Below, piece after piece: positions 31,331 through 39,592 of a DNA stretch of 64,000 nucleotides (its first letter is position 1; the number at the start of each line of letters is the position of its first letter). Where the stretch lies: positions 372,001-436,000 of the forward strand of contig NZ_JACHLM010000002.1 in NCBI RefSeq assembly GCF_014207965.1. Reading direction: 5' to 3'. The DNA is from Brevundimonas bullata (GTDB taxonomy: Bacteria; Pseudomonadota; Alphaproteobacteria; Caulobacterales; Caulobacteraceae). The notes beneath the pieces are model-generated. The model had not been told where the DNA came from, searched no databases, and worked only from the letters and a program-made list of their open reading frames with translations. Made by a program: the position numbers and the translations under genes.

Positions 31331-32589
31331 GCGACCGCGTCTTCGCGCTGTCGGACGGCAACAGCTTCTACTGCAGCTGCGAGCGGGTGTTCGATCCTCG
31401 CCTTGAGGGCCGCCCGGTCATCGTCCTGTCGAACAACGACGGCTGCGCCGTGGCGCGGACGCCTGAGGCCAAGGCGCTCGGTATCGAGATGGGCGCGCCC
31501 TGGTTCAAGATCCGTAAGCTGTGCGAGGCGAACGGCGTCGTGGCCAGGTCTTCGAACTACGTCCTCTACGGCGACATGAGCCGGCGCATGAACGAGATCT
31601 ACCGCGCCCACGCCCAGGACGTTGAGGTCTATTCCATCGATGAGAGCTTCCTCGACTTCACCGGCATAGTGGAGCCTGCGGCCCATGCCCGCGCGATGCG
31701 GCACACGGTCAGGCAGTGGACCGGCATCCCGACCTGTGTCGGCCTCGGTCCGACGCGCGTGCTGGCCAAGGCCGCCAATCACCTGGCCAAAAAGCGGCCG
31801 GTGCTCGACGGGGTGTGCGATCTGACGTCGGCCGGCGCTCGAGACGCGCTGCTGCCCCAGCTGGCGATCGAGGACGTGTGGGGCGTCGGTCGGGCGTCCG
31901 CCGGCAAGCTGCGCGCGATCGGGGTGAACACGGCAGCAGATCTGCGCGGCCTGGACGCCCGCGTCGCTCGGCAGCTGCTGACCGTCACGGGCGAGCGCCT
32001 GGTGCGCGAGATGAACGGCGTGTTGTGCCAGGAGCTCGAGATCGAGCCGCCTGGGCGTAAGGGCATCGCGGTGACCAGGTCGTTTGGCGCCCCGATCACG
32101 CGCCTGGACGAGATGCTTGAGGCGACGGCCCTTTACGCGACCAGGGCGGGGGAGAAGCTGCGCCGGCATGGAATGCTGGCCCACCAGATGCAGGTCTTCT
32201 TCCATACCAGTCGCTTTGCCGATGGCCCCGGGCGGTCCGTGTCCGGCGTGGCCACGATGCTTGAGGCGACGTCGGACACGCTGGAACTGGTGCGCGCCGC
32301 GTCGGCCGCGACGCGTCGGCTCTGGCAGCCAGGCTATCGATACGCCAAGGCGGGCATCATCATGGAGGACCTGGTCACGCCTGCGCAGGCGCCACGGTCC
32401 CTCCTGACGCTGATGGACCCGAGGCGTGAGGCGTTGATGACAGCCATGGACGCCGTGAACAGCCGGTTCGGTCGCGGGGCGTTGTCGCCTGCACAATCCG
32501 GCGTCAGACGAGCCTGGGCTGTGCGGGCCGATATGAGGAGCCCCGCCTACACGACCCGGCTGTCAGAGACCCCGATCGCGACAGCCTGA
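31327..32589 (+). CDS. umuC: UmuC-like Y-family DNA polymerase V subunit
   Basis: A 420-residue translesion DNA polymerase. The N-terminal motif [18 protein letters not shown] contains the first catalytic Asp. The second carboxylates are in [10 protein letters not shown] near residue 103. The thumb HhH region is near 175-215 ([20 protein letters not shown]), followed by the little finger domain and a UmuC C-terminal extension. Length equals that of E. coli UmuC. It needs UmuD', encoded just upstream. It would raise mutagenesis of host and phage under DNA damage. Confidence 0.95.
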   Translation: MSDRVFALSDGNSFYCSCERVFDPRLEGRPVIVLSNNDGCAVARTPEAKALGIEMGAPWFKIRKLCEANGVVARSSNYVLYGDMSRRMNEIYRAHAQDVEVYSIDESFLDFTGIVEPAAHARAMRHTVRQWTGIPTCVGLGPTRVLAKAANHLAKKRPVLDGVCDLTSAGARDALLPQLAIEDVWGVGRASAGKLRAIGVNTAADLRGLDARVARQLLTVTGERLVREMNGVLCQELEIEPPGRKGIAVTRSFGAPITRLDEMLEATALYATRAGEKLRRHGMLAHQMQVFFHTSRFADGPGRSVSGVATMLEATSDTLELVRAASAATRRLWQPGYRYAKAGIIMEDLVTPAQAPRSLLTLMDPRREALMTAMDAVNSRFGRGALSPAQSGVRRAWAVRADMRSPAYTTRLSETPIATA

Positions 32590-32749
32590 AGGCCCCTAGC
32601 TTGGGGGAAGCGAGGGGCCGAGGTTCAGTCGATGGGGGAACGAGGTGGCGCATATTGCCGGGCCACCACCTGCATCAGCCGGCTCCGGTCATTCAACCCG
32701 CCTGCGCGGCGCGAGCGGCCCGCCGGCCCAGCCGGCGCGGCCGCCACCC

Positions 32750-32788
32750 AAAGCCCGCGCTTTTCCCCCCGCCTCGCCCGCGGGCTTT
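32750..32788. terminator. Hairpin downstream of umuDC, possible terminator
   Basis: A perfect 10-bp inverted repeat AAAGCCCGCG (32750-32759) / CGCGGGCTTT (32779-32788) lies in the 359-base gap after umuC. It ends in only three T, so termination is uncertain. The rest of 32590-32948 shows no convincing gene. Confidence 0.4.
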
Positions 32789-32948
32789 GTGGATCGCATT
32801 CCATGCACTTTACGGCCGCCAAATCGGCCTGGGCCGGCGGGGCTGAAGAAGAGGGTCAGGAGGAGTTCGGCGCTTGCGGTTCCTTGCAGGCTCGCAGCCC
32901 TTTCTGGTTCGGCTGACCATCCGCACATGCTGGCGTCCAGCGTCCTGC

Positions 32949-33359
32949 TCACCAGGTCTGGCTGAAGCTGCCGTCACGGTTGAACTGCCAGTCCGTGAAG
33001 CGCAGGACATCCCAACCAATCAGCATGTCGAACCCGTGTAGATCTTGGGAAAGGACGAGAACATCGGTTACCGTAAATGACGTCGTCGTGCCGAAGATGA
33101 TGTCTGCCGCATAACTCGGCACTAGGTGTCTTCCACCGCCTACAACAGTGTTGTTCATATTGGCGGCGAATGGCAGTTCCAACGAAGCTACAATGTTTGG
33201 CTTCAGCACTACGTGCGTAGCGCCCGTATCGATCAGGGCCAGAACTCTTTTCTCCGGACATGCGCCGGAAGGATGAGCGGCGCCTTTGAGAGGATGGTAG
33301 CGCACGCCTACCTCGATTATAGGAAGTCCGTCGGGACGATTGTAGTTCAGCGTAGGCAT
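32949..33359 (-). CDS. Retropepsin-like aspartic protease
   Basis: A 136-residue protein with one aspartic protease signature, ALIDTGATHVVLK (about residues 41-53), the DTGA motif of retropepsin-like proteases that work as dimers. A second family mark is VLVLSQDLHGFDMLIGWDVL near residue 103, where a flexible hydrophobic-Gly pattern precedes WDVL. Such small proteases occur singly in bacteria with mostly unknown targets. It faces umuDC convergently inside the prophage cargo region. Whether it processes a phage or host protein is unknown. Confidence 0.75.
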   Translation of the reverse strand: MPTLNYNRPDGLPIIEVGVRYHPLKGAAHPSGACPEKRVLALIDTGATHVVLKPNIVASLELPFAANMNNTVVGGGRHLVPSYAADIIFGTTTSFTVTDVLVLSQDLHGFDMLIGWDVLRFTDWQFNRDGSFSQTW

Positions 33360-33448
33360 CGCGTCTCACTGCCAATATATCACAAGGGCAACCACCCTCT
33401 CACGTCGGCTATAGACCGCGCCACTATTTATGTTCTCGATTTGGGTAT

Positions 33449-33679
33449 CTAGCGCGCTTGCCATTCAGCGGCATGGGCTGGACACAGATCCTTGTCGGGT
33501 GCCGGAACGTGCGAGCAGCTTCTGCAGAGAGGCTTGTCGCAGGTGCCGCTGCGAGTGGACGGAACCTTCCAGTCGCACAGCTGACTCGCGGGCCGACCAC
33601 AAGCGCACCTCTGGCGGCGGCTCGAGGAGCAGACAATGGCGCGACCGCCGCCGGGCAGGGCGACCGAAGTACAGGGCAT
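33449..33679 (-). CDS. Small cysteine-rich (zinc-ribbon-like) phage protein
   Basis: A 76-residue protein with eight cysteines, arranged CACG, LCDW, TCDKPLCRSC and LCPAHAAEW, a pattern fitting zinc binding (AN1/ribbon-like). Similar small zinc-binding proteins are frequent in phage accessory regions; no function is known. It starts one base after the stop of the 68-residue gene, so the two are probably co-transcribed. Confidence 0.55.
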   Translation of the reverse strand: MPCTSVALPGGGRAIVCSSSRRQRCACGRPASQLCDWKVPSTRSGTCDKPLCRSCSHVPAPDKDLCPAHAAEWQAR

Positions 33680-33680
33680 T

Positions 33681-33887
33681 TCAGTATCCCTTCTTCATTG
33701 CCTCAGTGACGGACTCGTCGGTTAGATCGAAGTATGATTCTAACGCCGCCGAAGTTTCGTCGCGTGTTCGCTCCGCCGCCTTGGGGTTGTCGGCGGTCAC
33801 ATGGGCGGCAAACTCGGACATCTTGGCCAAGAGTAGACCTTGGGCGCCGGCGATGCGCCGCTCCAGCTGAGTGAATTGGCGGCCCAT
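33681..33887 (-). CDS. Small acidic helical protein near the attachment site
   Basis: A 68-residue protein from ATG 33887 (MGRQFTQLERRIAGAQGLLL, then TADNPKAAERTRDETSAALE). It is all-helical by appearance, with no recognised family. The same frame is open far upstream through the cystathionine lyase gene, which is a shadow. It is the last phage gene before attR, the place where many P2-like elements carry accessory genes. The 90 bases between it and the tRNA fragment are AT-richer and hold no gene. Confidence 0.5.
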   Translation of the reverse strand: MGRQFTQLERRIAGAQGLLLAKMSEFAAHVTADNPKAAERTRDETSAALESYFDLTDESVTEAMKKGY

Positions 33888-33977
33888 GGTTTTACGCTCT
33901 GCTCGCAAACGCTTGATGGCGTTGATGGCACCGTGTGGCTGTTTTACAGCTAGAACCTTGAAACAACACGATTTGTG

Positions 33978-34027
33978 TCTGCCTTCTAAGCGGGATGTTG
34001 CAGGTTCGAGTCCTGCAGGGCGCGCCA
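33978..34027 (+). other. attR: 3' fragment of tRNA-Arg(TCT)
   Basis: From 33983 the sequence is the 3' half of a tRNA: anticodon loop CTTCTAA with anticodon TCT, stem GCGGG, variable loop ATGTT, T arm GCAGG-TTCGAGT-CCTGC, acceptor AGGGCGC, G and encoded CCA (34025-34027). The 5' stem TCTGC (33978-33982) still pairs through G-T wobbles, but upstream there is no D arm or 5' acceptor. So this is the host 3' end left at the right junction, with the intact tRNA rebuilt at the unseen left end. Confidence 0.9.
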
Positions 34028-35179
34028 AGCCTCCAGGCCCTTTTCGAGATCCGAGACCAGGTCGGTCGGATCTTCCAGACCGATATGCAGACGTAGCAGT
34101 TGGCCCGACAGGGCGGGCGTATGCAGACGATGGCTCAACTGCGGGCTCTCGTGGGTGATCAGGCTTTCGAAACCGCCCCAGGAATAGCCCATGCCGAATA
34201 GGCTGAGCCCCTGCATCAGGGCGTGGGCCGAGGCCTTGTCGCCGCCCTTCATCACCACGCCCATCAGGGCCGCGCCGCCGAAATAATCGCGTCGCCACAG
34301 GTCGTGGCCGACCGAGCCGGGCAGGGGCGGGAAGAGGACACGCTCGATCTCGGACCGGGCTTGCAGCCATTCGGCGACCTGAAGCGCGGACTTGAGCGCC
34401 TCGTTGTAGCGCAGCGGCAGGGTGCGAAGCCCGCGCAGCGCCAGCCAGGCGTCGTCGGGTGAAACGTGCCAGCCCATGTCCTCTATGGTGTGCAGGATAG
34501 TGCGGGCGATCCCCGGATCCCGAACCGCGACGGCCCCCATCACCAGGTCGGAATGGCCGGCGGCGTACTTGGTCACCGCCTGGACGCTGACGTCGACGCC
34601 GTGGTGGAGTGGGCGGAAGGCGAGCCCCGCCGCCCAGGTGTTGTCCATCACCGTCAGCACGCCGCGCGCCTTGCAAGCGGTGGCCAGGGCGGGAACATCG
34701 ATCACCTCGAACGTCAGAGAGGATGGGGATTCGATCAGCAGCAGTCGGGTCCGCTCACCGCAGAGCGACAGGATCTCCGCGGTCGAGGCGTCTGCGGGAT
34801 GAAACCGAGTGGAGATCCCACGCGCGGCCAGGTGCCGGGTCAGGAAGCGGCGGGTGGGGCCATAGACGGCGTCGCTGGTCACCACCTCCTCGCCGGGGCG
34901 CAGCAGGGCCAGCAGGGGGACGGTCACGGCGGCGAGGCCCGAGGGCAGCAGGAAGGCGTCGCTGGCCCCCTCCAGATCGGCCAGAGCGGCGCGCAGTTCT
35001 CGCGCGGCGCTAGTCCCGTCCAGGCCGTAGACCGGACCCCGCGTCGAATCCTGCATCGAGGCGGGGTCGTCGCTGAGCATGGTGGACGCCCGCTCGACCG
35101 GAGGATTGACCGGACGCCGCCCCTGACCCCGCCGCGTGGCGGAGGCGATCAGGCGGGTGCGGTCGGAAAGGGGGGGCAT
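33986..35179 (-). CDS. metC: Cystathionine beta-lyase-like PLP enzyme
   Basis: A 397-residue Cys/Met metabolism PLP-dependent enzyme. The PLP lysine is Lys204 in VQAVTKYAAGHSD. Asp179 in LTVMDNTWAAG is the expected pyridine-N partner, and YGLDGTSAARELRAALADLE near residue 51 is the family start of the large domain. The likely reaction is cystathionine to homocysteine, pyruvate and ammonia; related gamma-lyases cannot be excluded. The last 13 residues (WRALQDSNLQHPA) and the TAG stop are antisense to the tRNA-Arg fragment, so the gene crosses the prophage attachment site. Confidence 0.8.
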   Translation of the reverse strand: MPPLSDRTRLIASATRRGQGRRPVNPPVERASTMLSDDPASMQDSTRGPVYGLDGTSAARELRAALADLEGASDAFLLPSGLAAVTVPLLALLRPGEEVVTSDAVYGPTRRFLTRHLAARGISTRFHPADASTAEILSLCGERTRLLLIESPSSLTFEVIDVPALATACKARGVLTVMDNTWAAGLAFRPLHHGVDVSVQAVTKYAAGHSDLVMGAVAVRDPGIARTILHTIEDMGWHVSPDDAWLALRGLRTLPLRYNEALKSALQVAEWLQARSEIERVLFPPLPGSVGHDLWRRDYFGGAALMGVVMKGGDKASAHALMQGLSLFGMGYSWGGFESLITHESPQLSHRLHTPALSGQLLRLHIGLEDPTDLVSDLEKGLEAWRALQDSNLQHPA

Positions 35180-35257
35180 GAGGGCTCCGGCGGGTTGCGG
35201 TTCTGGCCCTAGAGGGCTCTAAAGAAGGCGGGGGCGCAAGCTGGAGAGGGTGCCGGA

Positions 35258-36361
35258 ATGCGGGCGTCGAAGATCGTGACAGGAATATCGCTGGCGCTGC
35301 TGCTGGCGACCTCCGCCTGCGAGCGGCAGGCGAAGACCGATCACGCCGAAACTACGCCGACTGCACGCCCGACCACGACTGCCATGCCAGCGGATCGGGT
35401 CAGTCCCACTCTGACGGCGATCAAACAGCGCGGCCACCTGAACTGCGGCGTCAATCAGGGGCTGGTCGGGTTCGCCTATACGGACAATCGCGGGGCTTGG
35501 CGGGGCTTCGACGTCGACTTCTGTCGGGCGACGGCGGCGGCCATCTTTGGCGATCCTGACGCCGTGCGATTCGTGCCTCTGACCGCCGAGGCGAGGTTTG
35601 ACGCCCTGCGGGACGGGCGGGTGGACGTTCTGTGGCGCAATACGTCCTGGACGATGAGCCGCGACACCGGCGGTGAGCTGAGCTTCGCCGGGATCAACTA
35701 CTACGACGGTCAGGGCTTCCTGGTCCGCCGTGCCCTGAACCTGAACAGCGCGTCTGAACTGAACGGGGCCCGTATCTGCGTCCAGACAGGTTCGACCACC
35801 GAGCTGAACGTCGAGGACTATTTCCGCACGCGCGGGATCGAGTTCCGCCCGGTCATGGTCAAGACCGAGGAAGAGGCCCGTCAGGCCTATGCCCGTGAGG
35901 AATGCGACGCCTTCACCGCCGACATCTCGGCCTTGGCGGCGGCGCGGACGACCCTGGCCAATCCGCAGCAGCACGCCATCCTGCCGGATGTGATCTCCAA
36001 GGAACCGCTCGGTCCGGTCGTGCGTCATGGCGACGATCAGTGGACGGCGGTGATCCGCTGGACCCTGAACGCCCTGATGCTGGGCGAGGAGCTGGGCGTG
36101 ACCAAGGCCAATGTGCCGGGTCTAGCGCGTGACAGTCAGGAGCCGCGCATCCGGCGTCTGCTAGGCGAAGATGGCGAATTCGGACCGTCGATCGGTCTGC
36201 CGCGAACCTGGGCGCGGGACGCTATCGCGGCGGGCGGCAACTACGGTGAGATCTTCGAGCGGAACCTTGGCCAGCAATCGGCGCTGAATCTGGCCAGGGG
36301 CCTGAATGCGCAATGGAGCGCGCGGCCCAGCGGCCTGATCTACGCCCTGCCGATCCGCTAG
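35258..36361 (+). CDS. Amino-acid ABC transporter substrate-binding protein (AapJ-like)
   Basis: A 367-residue periplasmic binding protein. A lipoprotein signal is visible (SLALLLATSAC, Cys21). The family pattern then follows: GHLNCGVNQGLVGFAYTD near residue 59, GFDVDFCRATAAAIFGD near 84, and the RICVQTGSTTELNVEDYF block near 170, as in AapJ/BztA general amino-acid binding proteins. No permease or ATPase gene lies nearby, so it is an orphan or serves a distant transporter; the next gene is a secondary symporter. Confidence 0.85.
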   Translation: MRASKIVTGISLALLLATSACERQAKTDHAETTPTARPTTTAMPADRVSPTLTAIKQRGHLNCGVNQGLVGFAYTDNRGAWRGFDVDFCRATAAAIFGDPDAVRFVPLTAEARFDALRDGRVDVLWRNTSWTMSRDTGGELSFAGINYYDGQGFLVRRALNLNSASELNGARICVQTGSTTELNVEDYFRTRGIEFRPVMVKTEEEARQAYAREECDAFTADISALAAARTTLANPQQHAILPDVISKEPLGPVVRHGDDQWTAVIRWTLNALMLGEELGVTKANVPGLARDSQEPRIRRLLGEDGEFGPSIGLPRTWARDAIAAGGNYGEIFERNLGQQSALNLARGLNAQWSARPSGLIYALPIR

Positions 36362-36393
36362 GGCGTCGGCTGGTCGCTTCATCGGGGGGACGC

Positions 36394-37698
36394 ATGACCG
36401 CAACGACCAGACCAAAGCTTCCGCTGCATGTGCTGATGTTGATCGGCTTTCTGGTCGGGCTGCTGGGTGGTCTGGCGGTCAATCTGACGATCGGCGGCGA
36501 CACGCCCTGGGTTCAGTGGCTGACCTCGAACATCACTGGTCCAGCGGGACAGGTATTCCTGCGGCTGCTCTTCATGCTGGTCCTCCCGCTGCTGTTTTCG
36601 GCCCTGGTGGTCGGTGTGGCGGAGATGGGCGATCTGAAGACGCTCGGGCGGGCCGGGACCAAGAGCCTGGTGTTCACCGTCTTTATCTCAGCGGTCGCCG
36701 TGATCATCGGCCTGGTGATGGTCAACGTCTTCCGGCCCGGCGACGGGGTGGACCCGGCGCTGGCTCAGCAACTGCTGGAGCAGGGGCGCAGCGGGGCGGC
36801 CTCCATCGTCGGCAGTGCGCCGGACTCGGTCCGGGCGGGCGACTTCTTCCTCGATCTGGTGCCGTCCAACGTCTTCACCGCGGCGGCGCAGAACGAAATC
36901 CTGCCGGTCATGGTCTTCGCCCTGTTGTTCGGCATCGGGCTGGTGATGACCAAGAGCCCGGCGACGGAGCGCCTGAAACAGACCATCGAGGGTCTGTTCG
37001 AGGTGATGATGAAGCTGATCAACCTGGTCATCCGACTGGCGCCCATCGCCATCGCCTGCCTGATGTTCAATCTGGCCGCCCTGTTCGGTTGGGAACTTCT
37101 GGTGAGGCTGGCGGCCTTCGTCGGCGTCGCCGTGGGGGCCATGGCGATCCATATGTTCGTGGTCTATCCGATCTGCATCGCCACGGTGGGCGGGATGTCG
37201 CCGTTGAAGTTCTTCAGGGACATTCGCGAGGCCATGGTGGTCTCCTTCTCGACCGCCTCGTCCAACGCCAGCCTGCCGGTGTCCCTGCGTGTGGCGGAAC
37301 AGAACCTGGGCCTGCCGCGAAAGATCGCCCGTTTTGTCCTGACGGTCGGGGCCACGGCCAACCAGAACGGCACGGCCCTGTTCGAGGGGGTGACGGTGCT
37401 GTTCCTGGCCCAGTTCTTCGGCGTGGATCTGAGCCTGGGTCAGCAGTTCATCGTTATGCTGGTCTGCATCCTGGGCGGCGTCGGCACGGCGGGCGTTCCG
37501 GCGGGCAGTCTGCCGGTCATCGCCATGATCCTGGCCATGGTGGGCGTGCCGCCGGAAGGGATCGGCCTGATCCTGGGCGTCGATCGCTTCCTGGATATGT
37601 GCCGCACGACGCTGAACGTGACTGGCGATCTGGTCGTTGCGACCGTGGTGTCGCGCGGCGAGGAAGATACGGACGCGCCGGTTCCGGCTGCGGCCTGA
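36394..37698 (+). CDS. Dicarboxylate/amino acid:cation symporter
   Basis: A 434-residue DAACS (GltP/DctA-like) transporter with about eight membrane helices and two hairpins. ATG 36394 follows a GGGGGA ribosome-binding site and is preferred over 36313. The serine-rich hairpin STASSNASLPVS (about residues 284-295) and the TANQNGTALFEG motif near 321 form the substrate and sodium site; the final GVDRFLDMCRTTLNVTGD is conserved. It takes up glutamate/aspartate or C4-dicarboxylates with cations; the substrate cannot be chosen from the sequence. Confidence 0.9.
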   Translation: MTATTRPKLPLHVLMLIGFLVGLLGGLAVNLTIGGDTPWVQWLTSNITGPAGQVFLRLLFMLVLPLLFSALVVGVAEMGDLKTLGRAGTKSLVFTVFISAVAVIIGLVMVNVFRPGDGVDPALAQQLLEQGRSGAASIVGSAPDSVRAGDFFLDLVPSNVFTAAAQNEILPVMVFALLFGIGLVMTKSPATERLKQTIEGLFEVMMKLINLVIRLAPIAIACLMFNLAALFGWELLVRLAAFVGVAVGAMAIHMFVVYPICIATVGGMSPLKFFRDIREAMVVSFSTASSNASLPVSLRVAEQNLGLPRKIARFVLTVGATANQNGTALFEGVTVLFLAQFFGVDLSLGQQFIVMLVCILGGVGTAGVPAGSLPVIAMILAMVGVPPEGIGLILGVDRFLDMCRTTLNVTGDLVVATVVSRGEEDTDAPVPAAA

Positions 37699-37701
37699 GG
37701 A

Positions 37702-38544
37702 TCAGCCGACTGCGACGGGCACGTCATCGCGTGCGCCCCATTCGGCCCATGAACCATCATAGAGCTGTGACGCGCGTCCAAGTTCGGCCAGGCCCAGGGT
37801 CAGGATGGCGGCTGTCACGCCAGACCCGCAACTGGTGATGACGGGGCGATCCAGATCGACCCCGGCGTCGCGGAAGGCGGCTTCCAGCGCTGTGCCGCGC
37901 TTCAGTGTGCCGTCCGGGTTCAGTAACTGGCCGAAGGGCACGTTGAGCGCGCCGGGCATATGGCCGGAGCGGACACCGGCGCGTGGTTCGGCGGCTTCAC
38001 CTCGGAAACGCGGAGCCCCGCGCGCGTCCACGACCTGAACCTCGTCGGCTAACGCCTGACGGACCTGATCCAGATCGACGACTTGGTCGGCGTTCAAGGC
38101 GGCGTTGAAGGTCGCAGCCTTGCTTCGAGTGGCAGGACCGTGTTCCAGAGGCCGTCCCTCGGCGCGCCATTTCGGCAGGCCGCCGTCCAGCACGCGGACC
38201 CGTTGCGCGCCCATGGTGCGCAGCGTCCACCAGACGCGAGCGGCCGAGAACAGGCCTTGGGCGTCATAGACGACGATGTCGTCGCGCTCGCTGATTCCCA
38301 TCTCGCCCATGGCCACGGCAAAGGTCTGGGGCGTCGGCAGCATGTGCGGGTAGGGGCTGGCGGGGTCGGAGACGGCCTCGATGTCGAAGAAGACCGCGCC
38401 GGGCAGGCGCTCGGCCTCGAAGTCTGCTCGGGCGTCGCGTCCGTCCAGCCACCAACTGGCGTCGATGATCCGCAGGTCCGGCGCGCTGAGGCGAACCGCC
38501 AGGTCTTGCGTCGAGGTCAGGGGGCTGTCTGAGGGCGTGTGCAT
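37702..38544 (-). CDS. sseA: 3-mercaptopyruvate sulfurtransferase
   Basis: A 280-residue two-domain rhodanese-fold enzyme. The active cysteine is Cys239 in SCGSGVTA; the CGSGVT loop marks mercaptopyruvate rather than thiosulfate sulfurtransferases. The inactive N-terminal domain holds IDASWWLDGRDARADFEAE, then GVRSGHMPGALNVPFGQLL in the linker region. It converges on the symporter gene with three bases between. Confidence 0.9.
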   Translation of the reverse strand: MHTPSDSPLTSTQDLAVRLSAPDLRIIDASWWLDGRDARADFEAERLPGAVFFDIEAVSDPASPYPHMLPTPQTFAVAMGEMGISERDDIVVYDAQGLFSAARVWWTLRTMGAQRVRVLDGGLPKWRAEGRPLEHGPATRSKAATFNAALNADQVVDLDQVRQALADEVQVVDARGAPRFRGEAAEPRAGVRSGHMPGALNVPFGQLLNPDGTLKRGTALEAAFRDAGVDLDRPVITSCGSGVTAAILTLGLAELGRASQLYDGSWAEWGARDDVPVAVG

Positions 38545-38695
38545 CGGGCTACGATAACACAGGCTGCCCAGCTATGTGGTCAGGCGCTGAGTCGCCCTGT
38601 AGGTTGCGAAGCCAAGGGTTCGACGCCACCTGTCGGACGCAAAGTTGCGGCACTAACCCGCGACTTTATCGATTCAAACAGACGAAAGCGCCGCC

Positions 38696-39574
38696 GTGAA
38701 CCGTCCCAACGCCGTCATCGAACTGTCCGCTGGCCTGAAGAAGCCCGTCGTGATCGGCGGCGGCCGCCGTATCGTCTTCATCGCCGGCCCCTGCCAGATG
38801 GAAAGCCGCCAGCACGCGCTGGAGACGGCGCATCGGCTGAAGGAAATCGGCGAGCGGCTGGACGTGGGCATCATCTACAAGACCAGCTTCGACAAGGCGA
38901 ACCGCACCAGCGCCACCGCCGCGCGCGGGATCGGTCTGAAGGACGCCCTGCCGATCTTTGCTGAAATCCGTGAAGTCACCGGCCTGCCGACCCTGACCGA
39001 CGTTCACTCCGAGGCTCAGTGCGAAGGCGTGGCCGAGGCCGTGGACGTGCTGCAGATCCCGGCCTTCCTGTCGCGTCAGACTGATCTGCTGCTGGCCGCC
39101 GCCGCCACCGGCAAGGCGATCAACATCAAGAAGGGCCAGTTCCTGGCCCCCTGGGACATGAAGAACGTCATCGCCAAGGTGGTCGGCGCGGGCAACCCCA
39201 ATGTCATGGCCTGCGAGCGCGGCGCCAGCTTCGGCTACAACACCCTGGTCAGCGACATGCGGTCCCTGCCGATCATGCGTGAGATCGGCTGCCCCATCGT
39301 CTTTGATGCGACCCACAGCGTGCAGCAGCCGGGCGGGCAGGGCACGTCCTCGGGCGGCCAGCGCGAGTTCGTGCCGGTCTTGGCGCGCGCCGCCGTGGCC
39401 GTGGGCGTCGACGCCGTCTTCCTGGAGACGCACGAAGATCCCGACAACGCCCCGTCGGACGGCCCCAACATGGTGCCGCTGGACCAGTTTGAGGCCCTGG
39501 CCGCTGAACTGATCGCCTTCGACGATCTGGCCATCAAGGTTGGAGCCAAGGCGCCGATGGCGAACTTGGCCTGA
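38696..39574 (+). CDS. kdsA: 3-deoxy-8-phosphooctulonate (KDO-8-P) synthase
   Basis: A 292-residue class I aldolase-fold enzyme joining phosphoenolpyruvate and arabinose-5-phosphate to KDO-8-P, the first step of the lipopolysaccharide inner core. Signatures: [16 protein letters not shown] near residue 28, [14 protein letters not shown] near 60, [16 protein letters not shown] near 118, and [12 protein letters not shown] near 202. Start GTG 38696. The 151 bases before it hold its promoter region. It opens a plus-strand run with hldE and hldD, so the window carries a lipopolysaccharide core block. Confidence 0.95.
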   Translation: MNRPNAVIELSAGLKKPVVIGGGRRIVFIAGPCQMESRQHALETAHRLKEIGERLDVGIIYKTSFDKANRTSATAARGIGLKDALPIFAEIREVTGLPTLTDVHSEAQCEGVAEAVDVLQIPAFLSRQTDLLLAAAATGKAINIKKGQFLAPWDMKNVIAKVVGAGNPNVMACERGASFGYNTLVSDMRSLPIMREIGCPIVFDATHSVQQPGGQGTSSGGQREFVPVLARAAVAVGVDAVFLETHEDPDNAPSDGPNMVPLDQFEALAAELIAFDDLAIKVGAKAPMANLA

Positions 39575-39592
39575 ATCCGCTAGTTCGGCGCC

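Larger units (their letters stand above)
1..34027. mobile_element. P2-like prophage, right part, inserted in a tRNA-Arg gene
   Basis: A nearly complete set of P2-type structural and lysis genes (Q P O N M L X, lysis, R S, J I H G, V W FI FII E T U D ogr) lies between an early regulatory region and a tRNA-Arg 3' fragment. The left end, with integrase and the intact tRNA gene, is outside the window, so position 1 is only the visible limit. Whether the TerB-like gene at 1-594 is phage or host cannot be decided. All expected morphogenesis genes are open and unbroken, so the prophage may be functional. Cargo sits between portal gene Q and the right attachment site. Confidence 0.9.

Noticed and set aside
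33681..34676. A 331-codon minus frame fusing the small phage gene to lyase-region sequence
   Set aside because: It crosses the attachment site and is out of frame with the lyase; only its last 68 codons, from ATG 33887, look like a gene.
38595..38640. A GGTTCGA-containing stretch resembling a tRNA T arm
   Set aside because: No acceptor, D arm or anticodon stem can be built around it.
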